This document shows, in pieces, positions 8,557 through 17,637 of a DNA stretch of 64,000 bases. Below the pieces are notes generated by a model. It was not told the DNA's origin. It saw nothing but the letters and a program-made list of their open reading frames with translations, and made no database searches. Positions within the stretch are counted from its first letter, which is position 1; each line of letters opens with the position of its first letter. The translations under genes were made by a program, and so were the position numbers. The stretch lies in the NCBI RefSeq assembly GCF_010723575.1, contig NZ_BLKZ01000001.1, forward strand, positions 3,906,001 through 3,970,000, given 5' to 3'. Source of the DNA: Mycobacterium bourgelatii. Lineage in GTDB: Bacteria; Actinomycetota; Actinomycetes; Mycobacteriales; Mycobacteriaceae.

Positions 8557-9115
8557 CGCCCCGACACGAACCGAATTCGGGCAGCGGGCCGACTGCACCA
8601 TCCAAATTGCGGCTCGCGACGCCACATGTGCATGTCAACACCAGGTCAGCAAGTGACGATGTACGCCCACGCGCCTCCAGTTTCATCGAGTGATCCGAGC
8701 TTGCGTTGCCCTGTCCGCGGTGCAGCCATTGAAAATATGGGAACTCATCAATGTGACCGCGACGACAGGCAACGATCAACCTGAACGGATTCAACGGCTG
8801 CTTGTCTTTGCTGCACTCGGCTACGTTCCAGTCCTTTGACAACTCATGGAGACGGCCGATCCGTCTGCATGTCGGACACACCTGGGTGTAGGGAAATCGA
8901 ATGACGGGGACGTCTTTGCGTCCGCCTGCGGGCGGCTGCTTGAGTTCCGACACCTTCAGTGATCGAGCCAACCGTGGCTCGCTCACCGGCTCGGCGCGGT
9001 CTTCTTTCCAGTCGTGCAAGCCGGCGATCATGTAGCTGGTCGTAGAGGACGGGAACAATCCCCCGATGCCGTAAGTACTGATCAGTTGGCTGCGTCGCGC
9101 TTTCGGCTGGTTCAC
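8557..9115 (-). pseudogene. drmB: drmB, 5' part, interrupted by IS element B
   Basis: The N-terminal ~186 codons of DrmB begin with a GTG that overlaps the drmA stop (GTGA), showing translational coupling. The family's start RRSQLISTYGIGGLFP is followed by the Cys-rich parts FPYTQVCPTCRRIGRL, CRRGHIDEFPYFQW and LTCTCGVASRNLDG, which likely bind zinc. The native frame is lost at 8556 where the element begins; the hybrid frame stops at 8534 inside the element. A truncated peptide lacking DUF1998 could still be made. In DISARM, DrmB acts with the DrmA helicase on incoming DNA; here that pairing is broken. Confidence 0.88.
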
Positions 9116-12100
9116 TGTGACTTCCTCCCAAAGGGGATCAGATAGAGGCCGCTTTCAGCGTCGACATCTCGCATGCTTCGCAGCGTCGGCCACGGTGCCT
9201 CGTTCTTTGAATAATCCTCGACGAGGCCGGCACCCGCCTCGACCAGTAAAGCCGCCTGCGCATTTCTGGGATTGTTGTAGCGCATGTTCGGCTTGGCAGC
9301 CGCCTCCGTCGTCCACACCTCGAGTAGTTCGTCCACCTCATCGATCGTGGCGTCGATTTCTTCTTCCGCTGTATTGCTGACTCGTTGGGCGATGATCTTC
9401 ACGAGTTCTGTGAGTGCGTCGTAATTGTCGTCAGCAAGATGAGCCGCACCGTCGGGTGCCAGCTCATCGATAAGGAGCCGCGCAAGCGCCACCAGTACCC
9501 CGTGTAATCCACGGTCACGGGCACGGGCCGCGAACGGCGTCGCGCTAGTGGCCTCGACAGCACGGTAAAGCGACTGATGGAACGGGAGAAAACTCTCATA
9601 GTGAGAGCGGTCTCGCGAGCGAGCCGAATTGAGAATGGTGACAACCAGGCCCGGGTGCTTACGTCCCACCCGGCTAGTGGCCTGAATGTATTCGGCACTC
9701 GATTGCGGCTGCCCCATCACTGCCATGAGCCCGAGTCTGTCGATGTCGAGTCCGACGGAGATCATGTTGGTAGCCAACACAACATCATCAGCCTCTTTGG
9801 ATGGGTACTCATCTTCCAAACCTTTCAAAGAGTTCGGAATCTCCGACGAAGGCTCGCGACTGGTCAACTCGACCACGTTGCGGATAGTTCGAGGAATCGT
9901 ATTATTCCTCCCAGCAACAACTTTCAAGCGGTCACGAACATCCGCGTCCACCTGGAGGACCGCGCTGCCAAGAACGCGAAGGCTGTTGAAATAGCCGAGC
10001 AATGTCCAGTACGGATCACGTGTCTCATCGTCACCATCCAGATCCTGAGCTGCCTGCAGGAGGGCACCGTACGTGCGCACCAACAACGTGGCATGGCTCG
10101 TTCCCCCACTCATCACACCTACATACATCCGAGTGCCGAGCGTGTCGCGTGGCGCAGGCTCACCGAAGAACGACTCATCGGGGTCGATCCCCGGAGGAGG
10201 AAACTGTCTAGCCTCACGATCGAATACGGCGCTGATCTGTCGATCTGCCCGGCGGATCGTAGCTGTCGACGCAATGACCTTCGGGCGCCCGACTGATGGC
10301 CCATTGTCTCCCAAACGAATCCCACAGGCAGCATCCACCGCGATCTCGTACAGACCGACGATGGAGCCGAGGGGTCCCGATATCAAATGCAATTCATCCT
10401 GAATGATCAAGTCCGGCGGCGCGCCCGCACCATCGCGCGAGAACAATGCGCGGACCCGCTCATCCCACGCCATCGCCGCGAACTTGTCCACCGTGCCGAG
10501 AACCAACTCCGGACGTACGCGATAGATGTCCTCGTCGACTACGTACGCGGGCAATCCGGAACGGAAATCGCAGGATGCTGTCCTGCAAGCGATCACCAGC
10601 CTGCGCACGGGTTGTTTCTCGACGGAATAGTTGGTGTGGTCCATCTCCTGTCCGCACCATGGGCACTGCGTCAGTTGAACGGGATTGTTCTCGGTCAGAT
10701 CCTGACCCGCTCGAAGATGGTTCAGTGCTCGTCGAGCCTCATCGAGGCTATTTGGAGTTGCCTTCGAACCCACCCAGAGTCCAATCGAAAAATGTTCGAC
10801 ACCAAGGTCTTTACGCTCGAGGCGCAGGCGTTCGAGCGCACACATCAACATCGTCGCCCGTTCAAACTGCTGGATGGTCAACAGCCTGAGTGTGTAGCGC
10901 ATGATGACTGCGACGCCGGACACCTCTGGGTCCCGGAGCCGGCGCAGAAGGATGATGAAGGCGATAAGGCCGAGGTACGCCTCCGTCTTTCCACCACCTG
11001 TGGGAAACCACAGCAAGTCAGCCAGCCCGCGCTCCTCATGCCCATTGTCCGAGAGACCGGGAAGGTTGAGGAGGATGTACGCGATCTGGAACGGATACCA
11101 GCTCTGGTCTACGCCCGGGTCGACACGACCCTTGGCACCTCCTCGAACCCAGTCCTGACGGGCTCGCTGCGTCTGCATTGCTTGGTTTGCTAGCCGAAAG
11201 GCTTTGAACACCTGCGGGTCAGAGGCCAACAGGTCGATCCCGGCTTCGATACGGGCCGCCGCGGCCTCGGCGTCTGCGATGTGGTCGGCAACTACTTCGT
11301 TCAGTCGCTCAGGAACATCCGTTTTCCCCTCGCTGACCGCTTGATCGAGATTGCTTATCCACGAACGGTATTCGCTCACCATCGCCCGAAGGTTCTCCAA
11401 CACCACCTCGTCTGAAGCTTCGGCAAGAGTCGACATGCGGAGGTCGACACTTGGTAGCTTCCTGGGCCGAGCACGGTGTACCTCGACTTGCGGAATGTAG
11501 GTGGTCTCAACAGAAGACACGTAGGGTAGAGGCGTTCTATCCCACGTCGCCGCGCAGCCATGTCCGATCGCGAAAACGCGGGCATTTCTGTACAGCAAAG
11601 CCGCCGACCTCAGATCCCGATCGGTGCTCGACAGCTGCGGCTGAGTCCTGTCCATGATCGCCGCCACAGCCGTCGTAACGGTGATTCCCACCTGAAACCA
11701 GGCGAAAGCGTCTCGCCACAACCCCTTCTGCTTCGTCTTGGTGTTGCGAAGAGCGAGTGATACCGTGACGGCGCCGTCCTTGGGTTGACGAATGTATGCG
11801 TATAGCTGTAGCTGTGGTGCCACTTCGCGGTACTCAGTTCGGTTCTCAGCGATATCCAATGTGATCGGTTCGATCGCGGTCGGCACCCGCAACCACTCGG
11901 CCGGTCTGTCTTGCCGGCCCTTGGTAGCCCGTCCCGACTCGGAAGTCTCAGCTTTCTCGTCGGATGGTATGTATTGCGCCACGTGCAAATCGACTTGGAC
12001 GCTGGTGACACGCGCGGTGTCGACGGTGAAAGTCAAGCCCATCGAGCTCGGATACCGCATTAGAGCCTGTGACACCGGAGTGTCGTCATCACCTTCGGAG

Positions 12101-12318
12101 TCAGCGGGATCGTCGCTGTCAGGGTCGGGTGCTTCTTGCACTTCTTCATCTGCCGGCCAAAGCACGCCGACGACGTATCGGTCAAGAGGTAGTTCGGTGA
12201 TGACTTCGTTTGCGTCGTCGTCCGTATTGCTGGGCCCAACCAAGTCTCGTTGGAGTTCACGCACGATCCCGTCGCGGAAGGCATACTTGCGACCCAGCGG
12301 ATCACTTTCGGTGATCAT
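9112..12318 (-). CDS. drmA: DrmA-like DISARM helicase
   Basis: This 1068-aa SF2 helicase-type ATPase matches the DrmA family in size, gene order and motifs. Walker A WFPTGGGKTEAYLGL lies near residue 440, a four-Cys zinc knuckle (CPWCGQ, then ACRTASC) near 553-580, the DEXH-type motif IIQDELHLISG near 640, ASTATIRRA as the SAT motif, and YIQATSRVGRKHPGL as motif VI near 883. In DISARM, DrmA with DrmB translocates on and restricts incoming DNA with unmethylated or 5'-overhang features. I chose the ATG at 12318 because it overlaps the upstream stop (ATGA); the open frame extends to 12381. The gene itself looks complete, but its partner drmB directly downstream is disrupted. Confidence 0.88.
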   Translation of the reverse strand: MITESDPLGRKYAFRDGIVRELQRDLVGPSNTDDDANEVITELPLDRYVVGVLWPADEEVQEAPDPDSDDPADSEGDDDTPVSQALMRYPSSMGLTFTVDTARVTSVQVDLHVAQYIPSDEKAETSESGRATKGRQDRPAEWLRVPTAIEPITLDIAENRTEYREVAPQLQLYAYIRQPKDGAVTVSLALRNTKTKQKGLWRDAFAWFQVGITVTTAVAAIMDRTQPQLSSTDRDLRSAALLYRNARVFAIGHGCAATWDRTPLPYVSSVETTYIPQVEVHRARPRKLPSVDLRMSTLAEASDEVVLENLRAMVSEYRSWISNLDQAVSEGKTDVPERLNEVVADHIADAEAAAARIEAGIDLLASDPQVFKAFRLANQAMQTQRARQDWVRGGAKGRVDPGVDQSWYPFQIAYILLNLPGLSDNGHEERGLADLLWFPTGGGKTEAYLGLIAFIILLRRLRDPEVSGVAVIMRYTLRLLTIQQFERATMLMCALERLRLERKDLGVEHFSIGLWVGSKATPNSLDEARRALNHLRAGQDLTENNPVQLTQCPWCGQEMDHTNYSVEKQPVRRLVIACRTASCDFRSGLPAYVVDEDIYRVRPELVLGTVDKFAAMAWDERVRALFSRDGAGAPPDLIIQDELHLISGPLGSIVGLYEIAVDAACGIRLGDNGPSVGRPKVIASTATIRRADRQISAVFDREARQFPPPGIDPDESFFGEPAPRDTLGTRMYVGVMSGGTSHATLLVRTYGALLQAAQDLDGDDETRDPYWTLLGYFNSLRVLGSAVLQVDADVRDRLKVVAGRNNTIPRTIRNVVELTSREPSSEIPNSLKGLEDEYPSKEADDVVLATNMISVGLDIDRLGLMAVMGQPQSSAEYIQATSRVGRKHPGLVVTILNSARSRDRSHYESFLPFHQSLYRAVEATSATPFAARARDRGLHGVLVALARLLIDELAPDGAAHLADDNYDALTELVKIIAQRVSNTAEEEIDATIDEVDELLEVWTTEAAAKPNMRYNNPRNAQAALLVEAGAGLVEDYSKNEAPWPTLRSMRDVDAESGLYLIPFGRKSQ

Positions 12319-14138
12319 TCGACTTCCTCCATCGTCTTCCAGTCGGGTTCCACGAGCCCGGTTATGCGGGGTGCCAGCCACAACCCAGACCGGCCGACGT
12401 CGAGACGTTCGGTCTTCCGTGGCTCGCCGGCAACCGTCTCGACCGAGACCAGGGTGAGCCCGTATAGCCTTCCGGGGAAGACCCCTCCGCCCCTACGCCC
12501 GAATACCGTGTTGAACGCCATATTGAAGCTCTCACTCGTGCGACCCAAAAGGTAACCCTCTTCTGTGGTCAGGAGGTAGGACGGGAGAAACGAAGTGCTC
12601 CTCTCGTGGTCCAAGAAAGCCTCGACATTGGCGCCCACGAGATCGTCGCCCCGAAGGTTTTCCTGGACATCGGCGGCGTCGAGTCCGCCACCAGCGGTCG
12701 GCTCACTGACGTCCACGTCGTCGTATAGAAATTCGAATGCTTTGACGCGCTTCTTACGGGTTTTTCGGTTGAACACCCTTTCGACGCGTCGTCCCGGTAG
12801 CCATCGCATGTTTTCGAACGATGAGCGGGGCTGCGGCAGCCAGCAGATATAGATGTCGTCCCTGGCACGACTCAGTGCGACGTACTCACGCCGGATGATC
12901 GCCCACTCGTTCTCGTCGTTCTCGTGCTCGTAGTTGGGAGCAACCAGAAACACGCGGTCGAATTCGAGGCCCTTCGCGCGATGGACCGTCGATACGATGA
13001 CGTTCGCGGAATCAGGCTCAGTGAGCGTGAGTGGCAGCATGTTGGTTCGGATCGAGTGGCGCAACCGTCCCAAATTGAGCGCGTCCCGACCCCGCTTGTC
13101 GGCGGCAACGGACTTGAGCAGGAACCAGGCCTGATCGATGTGTGCCCGATCGAGTGACCGGGCCAGCGCCTCTTCGACCTCCGATCGATCGACAGTCTGG
13201 CCCGACAATGATGTTAGCGTTCTGCCGATCCAGTTGACTGCGCCGAAATCTTGAGCCTGCCGGCGTACGGCATGGCGAATGCCGTGATCACTGAGATGTC
13301 GCGACACCCGCAGGACATCAGAGTTGGTGGCGCACAAGATCGCTGTCGTTACTCCATCCTTCGCAACCATGTCGACCCACTCGTCGAACTCCCCAAGATC
13401 CAACAGCGTGGATTGCAGCTCAGAAATAAGATCTTCAGCAGTTTCCGGATCGTCAGTCGCTCGAAGTCGCTCACCCAGCTTGACTACCTTTTTCGGGCCT
13501 TTTCCTCTGGCACGGTAATTCTCGCCGAGCTGGACTTCAGTGCAACCAAACTCGTTCTTGAGAGCCTCGATGACCGCGGTCGATGACGTCTTGCTGCGCG
13601 ACTCGTCCAACACGAAGTCGAATATGCCTTGCAACGGATCGCCTAGTGCTGTAATCCCGACGTCATCGCTTGCTGCACGCAAGATCTCGAGCACAAGGTC
13701 GGCCCGGTCTCCGACCAAGTCCTGGACCTCGTCGATCACGATGTGGCGGAGGTCGACTATCGATTCACGGGCGTCGTCTGATTCGCGGATCAGTTGTGTA
13801 GCCCTGCGGATACGGGCCTCAAAGCTGCCGGTCGGCTCTTCCTCAGCGTCCAGGATAATCTGGCCTGCGAACGAGTCGAATGTCCGGACGTTCGCTGCCG
13901 GCACCTCTCGTGCACTCAGTCGGGTCTTGACGGCTGTCACTGCTGCGCGGGAGAAGCTCAACACAAGGACTTGAGCCGATGCGGAGATATCTTCTTCCTG
14001 CACCAGGTGGTCGATACGGAGCGCGACGACCTCGGTTTTACCTTGCCCAGCGCCCGCGATCACCAGCAAACGTTCTTCTATCGGTGCCTCTACCACATCC
14101 CGCTGGGCATCGTTGAGCGCTATCTCTGCGGCCTTCAC
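12315..14138 (-). CDS. UvrD/Rep-like SF1 DNA helicase
   Basis: This 607-aa protein has the full UvrD-type set: Walker A VIAGAGQGKTEVVAL near residue 30, a DEVQD Walker B (HIVIDEVQDLVGD) near 136, a GDPLQGIF motif, the LGENYRARGKG motif, and IVSTVHRAKGLEFDRVFL near 390 followed by YVALSRARDD. The last ~140 residues, after RRVERVFNRKTRKKRV, are not a helicase part I recognise. The start is GTG at 14138; its stop overlaps the drmA start (ATGA). It differs from the other UvrD-like protein of the island (2339-4504) in lacking a RelE-like head. It is intact. A role in unwinding or rejecting foreign DNA is inferred only from the neighbours. Confidence 0.85.
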   Translation of the reverse strand: MKAAEIALNDAQRDVVEAPIEERLLVIAGAGQGKTEVVALRIDHLVQEEDISASAQVLVLSFSRAAVTAVKTRLSAREVPAANVRTFDSFAGQIILDAEEEPTGSFEARIRRATQLIRESDDARESIVDLRHIVIDEVQDLVGDRADLVLEILRAASDDVGITALGDPLQGIFDFVLDESRSKTSSTAVIEALKNEFGCTEVQLGENYRARGKGPKKVVKLGERLRATDDPETAEDLISELQSTLLDLGEFDEWVDMVAKDGVTTAILCATNSDVLRVSRHLSDHGIRHAVRRQAQDFGAVNWIGRTLTSLSGQTVDRSEVEEALARSLDRAHIDQAWFLLKSVAADKRGRDALNLGRLRHSIRTNMLPLTLTEPDSANVIVSTVHRAKGLEFDRVFLVAPNYEHENDENEWAIIRREYVALSRARDDIYICWLPQPRSSFENMRWLPGRRVERVFNRKTRKKRVKAFEFLYDDVDVSEPTAGGGLDAADVQENLRGDDLVGANVEAFLDHERSTSFLPSYLLTTEEGYLLGRTSESFNMAFNTVFGRRGGGVFPGRLYGLTLVSVETVAGEPRKTERLDVGRSGLWLAPRITGLVEPDWKTMEEVE

Positions 14139-14504
14139 GCTACTGTCTCCGCGTCCGCAAGGCCGTTGGTACCCGGACGATCAGGCTGCGCCTCACGCGT
14201 ATCGCTGCGGTCTTGGACATTCGCGAACGACACCTCTCTGTATCGGGGGCCGCTCCACGCTAGACAAGCCGGCCTTGAATCAACTGACTTGTGCATACGC
14301 GGAAGGTCCGCTTTATCCGGACCAATCCGTGTCCGCATCTTGTCAACTCCCGCGCCGCGGCTGTTCGGCCCTGACACACCGCTGTCACTCGATCGACAGG
14401 ATGCACGGACATTCCTTTTGATAGCTTTTGTTCTCCCGCTGTCACTGTCTCTATAACGAGGCGCCGCGGTCGTCGCGGTACGTGTCTGCAATCTGGCGTC
14501 GTGA
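14139..14504. other. 366-bp gap between the DEAH-helicase end and the UvrD-like gene
   Basis: No recognisable gene. On the minus strand a frame overlapping the helicase end runs through the whole gap and ends in a TGA that overlaps the UvrD-like start as GTGA. Its translation (Arg/Ser-rich, no known motif) could be a small coupled gene, a shifted extension of the helicase, or chance. Without homologues I do not call it. Confidence 0.4.
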
Positions 14505-16340
14505 CTATCGGAGTGCCAATCCATCAAGCCGTTCATTGCCAGTGGAATCCTCTGAGTCCACAATGTCTTTGACACTCTGGTACACGATGCTGTCACCAAA
14601 CTCCAACAGATTGTCGAGCATATTCACGATCAACACTTCTTCGGTGCCGCCGTTCTTCGGTCCGCGGAGGCCCCGTCCAACCATCTGCTGATAGCGGACC
14701 TCACTGCTTGTTGGACGGGTGATGTACACAGCATCAGTCTTGGGAGCATCAAAACCCTGCGATAGCACTGCATAATTGGTAAGCACCTTGAGTTCGCCCG
14801 ACTTGAATCTCTCGATCGCCGCCCGGCGATCCTCTGGGCTCGTGTCCTGGTCTATGGACGCCGCAGGGCGGCCCTGCAGCGTCAGCAGCGTTGCCAACGT
14901 CTGTGCGTTTTCGACCGATGCAGCAAATACCACTATCTGCCATTGTTCGGGCTTGCCCATGATCGAGTCCACGATCGTGCGTGTTCGATCTTCATCGCGG
15001 CCCAGCCGCGACTCGGCCCCCCTCGACAGCCATCCTTTCGATCTGAAGTCCTCGAGTTCCCGTTCCGAGAGGTCGATCGACACACCATCGAGAATCTCCA
15101 GATGCGCGCGTGCGAGGACGCGGTCGCGCTGCAACCTGACCTGTGGAAGCTCCTCCCCGAAGACGCCTTCGTCCAGGCGGTTGTCATCGAATCGGCGGAG
15201 TAGTTGCAATGTCTGAGCACTGTCTTTCCTACCCCGGAATGGTGTAGCTGTGAGTCCGATCAATGGCTTGTCCCGCTCGCGAGCGCCACGTCCGAGCCAT
15301 CCAAGAATTCTTGTGTACGACGGGGTATGGGCGCCATGCGCCTCGTCGAGGATCACAACCGGTGCCTGCGCCAGCCAGGCATACGATTCGTTTTCAATCG
15401 CTCTCAATAGGATCTTCTGCCACGTGGCGACAACCACCTGTACTCCCGCAACCTCTTCCTCCATTTCGTAGGTCGACCAGAATCTGCTGAGGATCAACTG
15501 AGTGTCCTGACGCCCCAACGCCCGCCAGAGATACGACCATGCGTCGATAGCCTGTTCACATAGCTCCTCACCGTCGGCGAGCCACAAGATCGGTCCTGAG
15601 AAGCCCGCTCCAGCGGCAAATCTGTCCAGCGCACCATCACGGATCGACTGGATCACACTCTGGACCGCCACCCGAGTCTTACCCGCCCCAGTGGGTAGCG
15701 AGATGATTGCACGTTGGGGGCCTTCACCCCTCAATAGGCGGTGCAGACGTTCAGACACAACCTGCTGGTAGTCGTGAAGCTCGTCGAGCAGAGTCGGACC
15801 GTCGACGTACTCCGTGGGCTTATTCCTCTTGCGGGTCCGTTGCCCGGCCCACTCCTCGTCAAATCCCAGACGCTTTACCCACTGTCGAGTGTTGTACGAA
15901 CCCGCCCAGGAAGATGGTGCAGGATAAGGCAATCCCAGTGGATCCACCTTGCAAGCTCGTTCCAGTGCGCGAACTCCCAACATGGTTACGCAGAGCTCCG
16001 CAAGCTCGAGCCCCTGCGGCTCAGGTAGGCCATCGGCCGCCATGTAGCCGAGCGCATCTTTCGGGATCAATGCCCTCAATCGGTCTTCGCCCACCAGCAT
16101 CAGAAGTCGCTCAGAGTCGGATGCAGCGTTGCGGATCGCCCGAATTCGATGCGAGTTTCTCTGCCGTTCCATCGAATTGAGCAGCGCGTCAACATGTCCA
16201 TCGGAGTCGTCAAGAAGGAGGCAGCTCAGTACCTGCTTCAAGACCGCCCTGTCGGCGTCACCCGTCACCAGAATCCTGTTGGATTCACGACCGAAGGACG
16301 CCGGAACCCGTACCGCCGGCCTACCGGGGACGACCGCGAC
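14505..16340 (-). pseudogene. DEAH SF2 helicase half of an interrupted GHKL-ATPase/helicase fusion gene
   Basis: These 612 codons form the C-terminal half of a giant gene whose 5' half is at 17638-20538. The first native residues are AVVPGRPAVRVPASFGRES; the hybrid frame upstream, to 16451, is read from the IS end. Motifs are Walker A IISLPTGAGKTRVAV (native residue ~1182), DEAH in VVILDEAHGAHTPSY (~1296), LIGLTATPFRGR, then VLTNYAVLSQGFDAPKTD and RYQQMVGRGLRGPKNGG for motifs V and VI. It resembles the ResIII/DEAD helicase modules of restriction systems. No native start exists after the insertion, so expression would need a promoter or start from the element. Deleting the element plus one GAC repeat restores a 1576-aa frame. 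Confidence 0.88.
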
Positions 16341-16368
16341 TGGGGTTCCCCCGAAAAAGTAGACACGG

Positions 16369-17244
16369 TTAGCTTGCTTCCGTGGTGGCACGCAGCGTGC
16401 GTTCATAGTCGATAGGTGAGCGCATTCCAAGTGCTGAGTGCCTTCGATCATTATTGTAGAAAATCATCCAATTGTCAACTGCTGCAATAAGTTCCGCTTT
16501 CGTCGCGAAGGCGTGCCGGTAGTAGCACTCGTGCTTGAAGCTCGACCACAGCGATTCAGCGCCGGCGTTATCCCAACAAATCCCGGTCGCGCCCATCGAG
16601 CGCCGAAGCCCGTGAGCGGCGCAGGCCAGCGCCATGTCGTGGGCGGTGTACTGAGTACCGCGATCCGAATGCAATATGACCCCCTGGCAGCGGTGAGCGC
16701 GCACGAACGCGGCCCGCTCGACGGCCAGTGTGACCAGCTCGGTGCGCATGTGGTCATCAACGGCCCAGCCCAGCGCGCGCCGCGAGTGTTCGTCACGGAT
16801 GGCGCATAAAAACATGTCACCGTCTCCGCAGCACAGGTAAGTGATGTCGGAGGACCACACCGCGTCGATACGGCCCTGGTCAAAGCAGCGCCCGACCAGA
16901 TCCGGGGGAAACGAGGCTGCCGGGTCGACCTGGGTGGTGGTCTTAAAGGTGCGCGGACTGATCCCCTCAATGCCCAACTCGGCCATGATCTTGGCGACCG
17001 TGTTCTCCGAAACTCGTTCACCCTCGGCGTGCAGGTCGGCGGTGATGCGCGGTGACCCATAGGTGCCCCGTGAGGCGCGGTGATGGGCAAGGATCTTGAC
17101 CTCCAGGTCACGGCGGCGCTGCACCCGAGGTGTGGGCTCAGCAGCGGTGCAGGTATGGGCATGCTTGTAGTAGCCCGCCCTGGATACCCCGAGCAGCTCG
17201 GCCATGCGTGTCGTAGCCGGCGCACTCTGCAGCGATGAGCTCAA
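16369..17244 (-). CDS. IS3-family transposase OrfB of element C
   Basis: The DDE integrase half has motifs AVWSSDITYLCC (Asp), GVILHSDRGTQYTAHD (Asp) and WDNAGAESLWSSFKHE (Glu), ending NDRRHSALGMRSPIDYE. The body starts at RMAELLGVSRAGYYKH. The usual upstream stretch SRFELIAAECAGYDT is present but one frame away, and the frame of the body is the same as orfA with a stop between them, so a small indel near 17210 probably interferes with the normal -1 frameshift arrangement. The element may therefore be defective. Confidence 0.88.
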   Translation of the reverse strand: MSSSLQSAPATTRMAELLGVSRAGYYKHAHTCTAAEPTPRVQRRRDLEVKILAHHRASRGTYGSPRITADLHAEGERVSENTVAKIMAELGIEGISPRTFKTTTQVDPAASFPPDLVGRCFDQGRIDAVWSSDITYLCCGDGDMFLCAIRDEHSRRALGWAVDDHMRTELVTLAVERAAFVRAHRCQGVILHSDRGTQYTAHDMALACAAHGLRRSMGATGICWDNAGAESLWSSFKHECYYRHAFATKAELIAAVDNWMIFYNNDRRHSALGMRSPIDYERTLRATTEAS

Positions 17245-17250
17245 ACCGGC

Positions 17251-17574
17251 TCACCTTCGATGCTGTGCTGCAAAGTACGCCGAGGCTTTTTCCAGGAAAG
17301 CGATGTCCTTCGCCTGCTCGGCCACCCGCGCGCGCAGTGCCACCAACTCCGCGCGCTCATCGACCGAAAGCCCTTCACCACCACCAGGGTCCGGCCGACC
17401 GCCAGCTGCGGCCGCGGCCATCCGTCGCCGTTCATCTCGCACCCACTTATGCAGCAGGTTCTCATTGAGATCCAGCTCGCGGGCAACCTCGCTAACACGC
17501 CGATTCCCATCAATGACACGATGCGCCGCCTCAACCCTGTACTCAGGAGAAAACGACCGCCGAGATCGTGGCAT
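17251..17574 (-). CDS. IS3-family transposase OrfA of element C
   Basis: This protein of about 107 aa has an N-terminal HTH (SPEYRVEAAHRVIDGNRRVS, then DLNENLLHKWVRDE) and a C-terminal zipper-like part (RAELVALRARVAEQAKDIAF). I chose the ATG at 17574 (MPRSRRSF) because GGAAGG lies eight bases upstream; the open frame reaches 17598. It is the DNA-binding subunit of the transposase. Confidence 0.88.
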   Translation of the reverse strand: MPRSRRSFSPEYRVEAAHRVIDGNRRVSEVARELDLNENLLHKWVRDERRRMAAAAAGGRPDPGGGEGLSVDERAELVALRARVAEQAKDIAFLEKASAYFAAQHRR

Positions 17575-17637
17575 ACGAACATCCTTCCAGGGGACCACCG
17601 TCCCGCTATCTCAGATGTCCACCAATTCTGGGGAACC

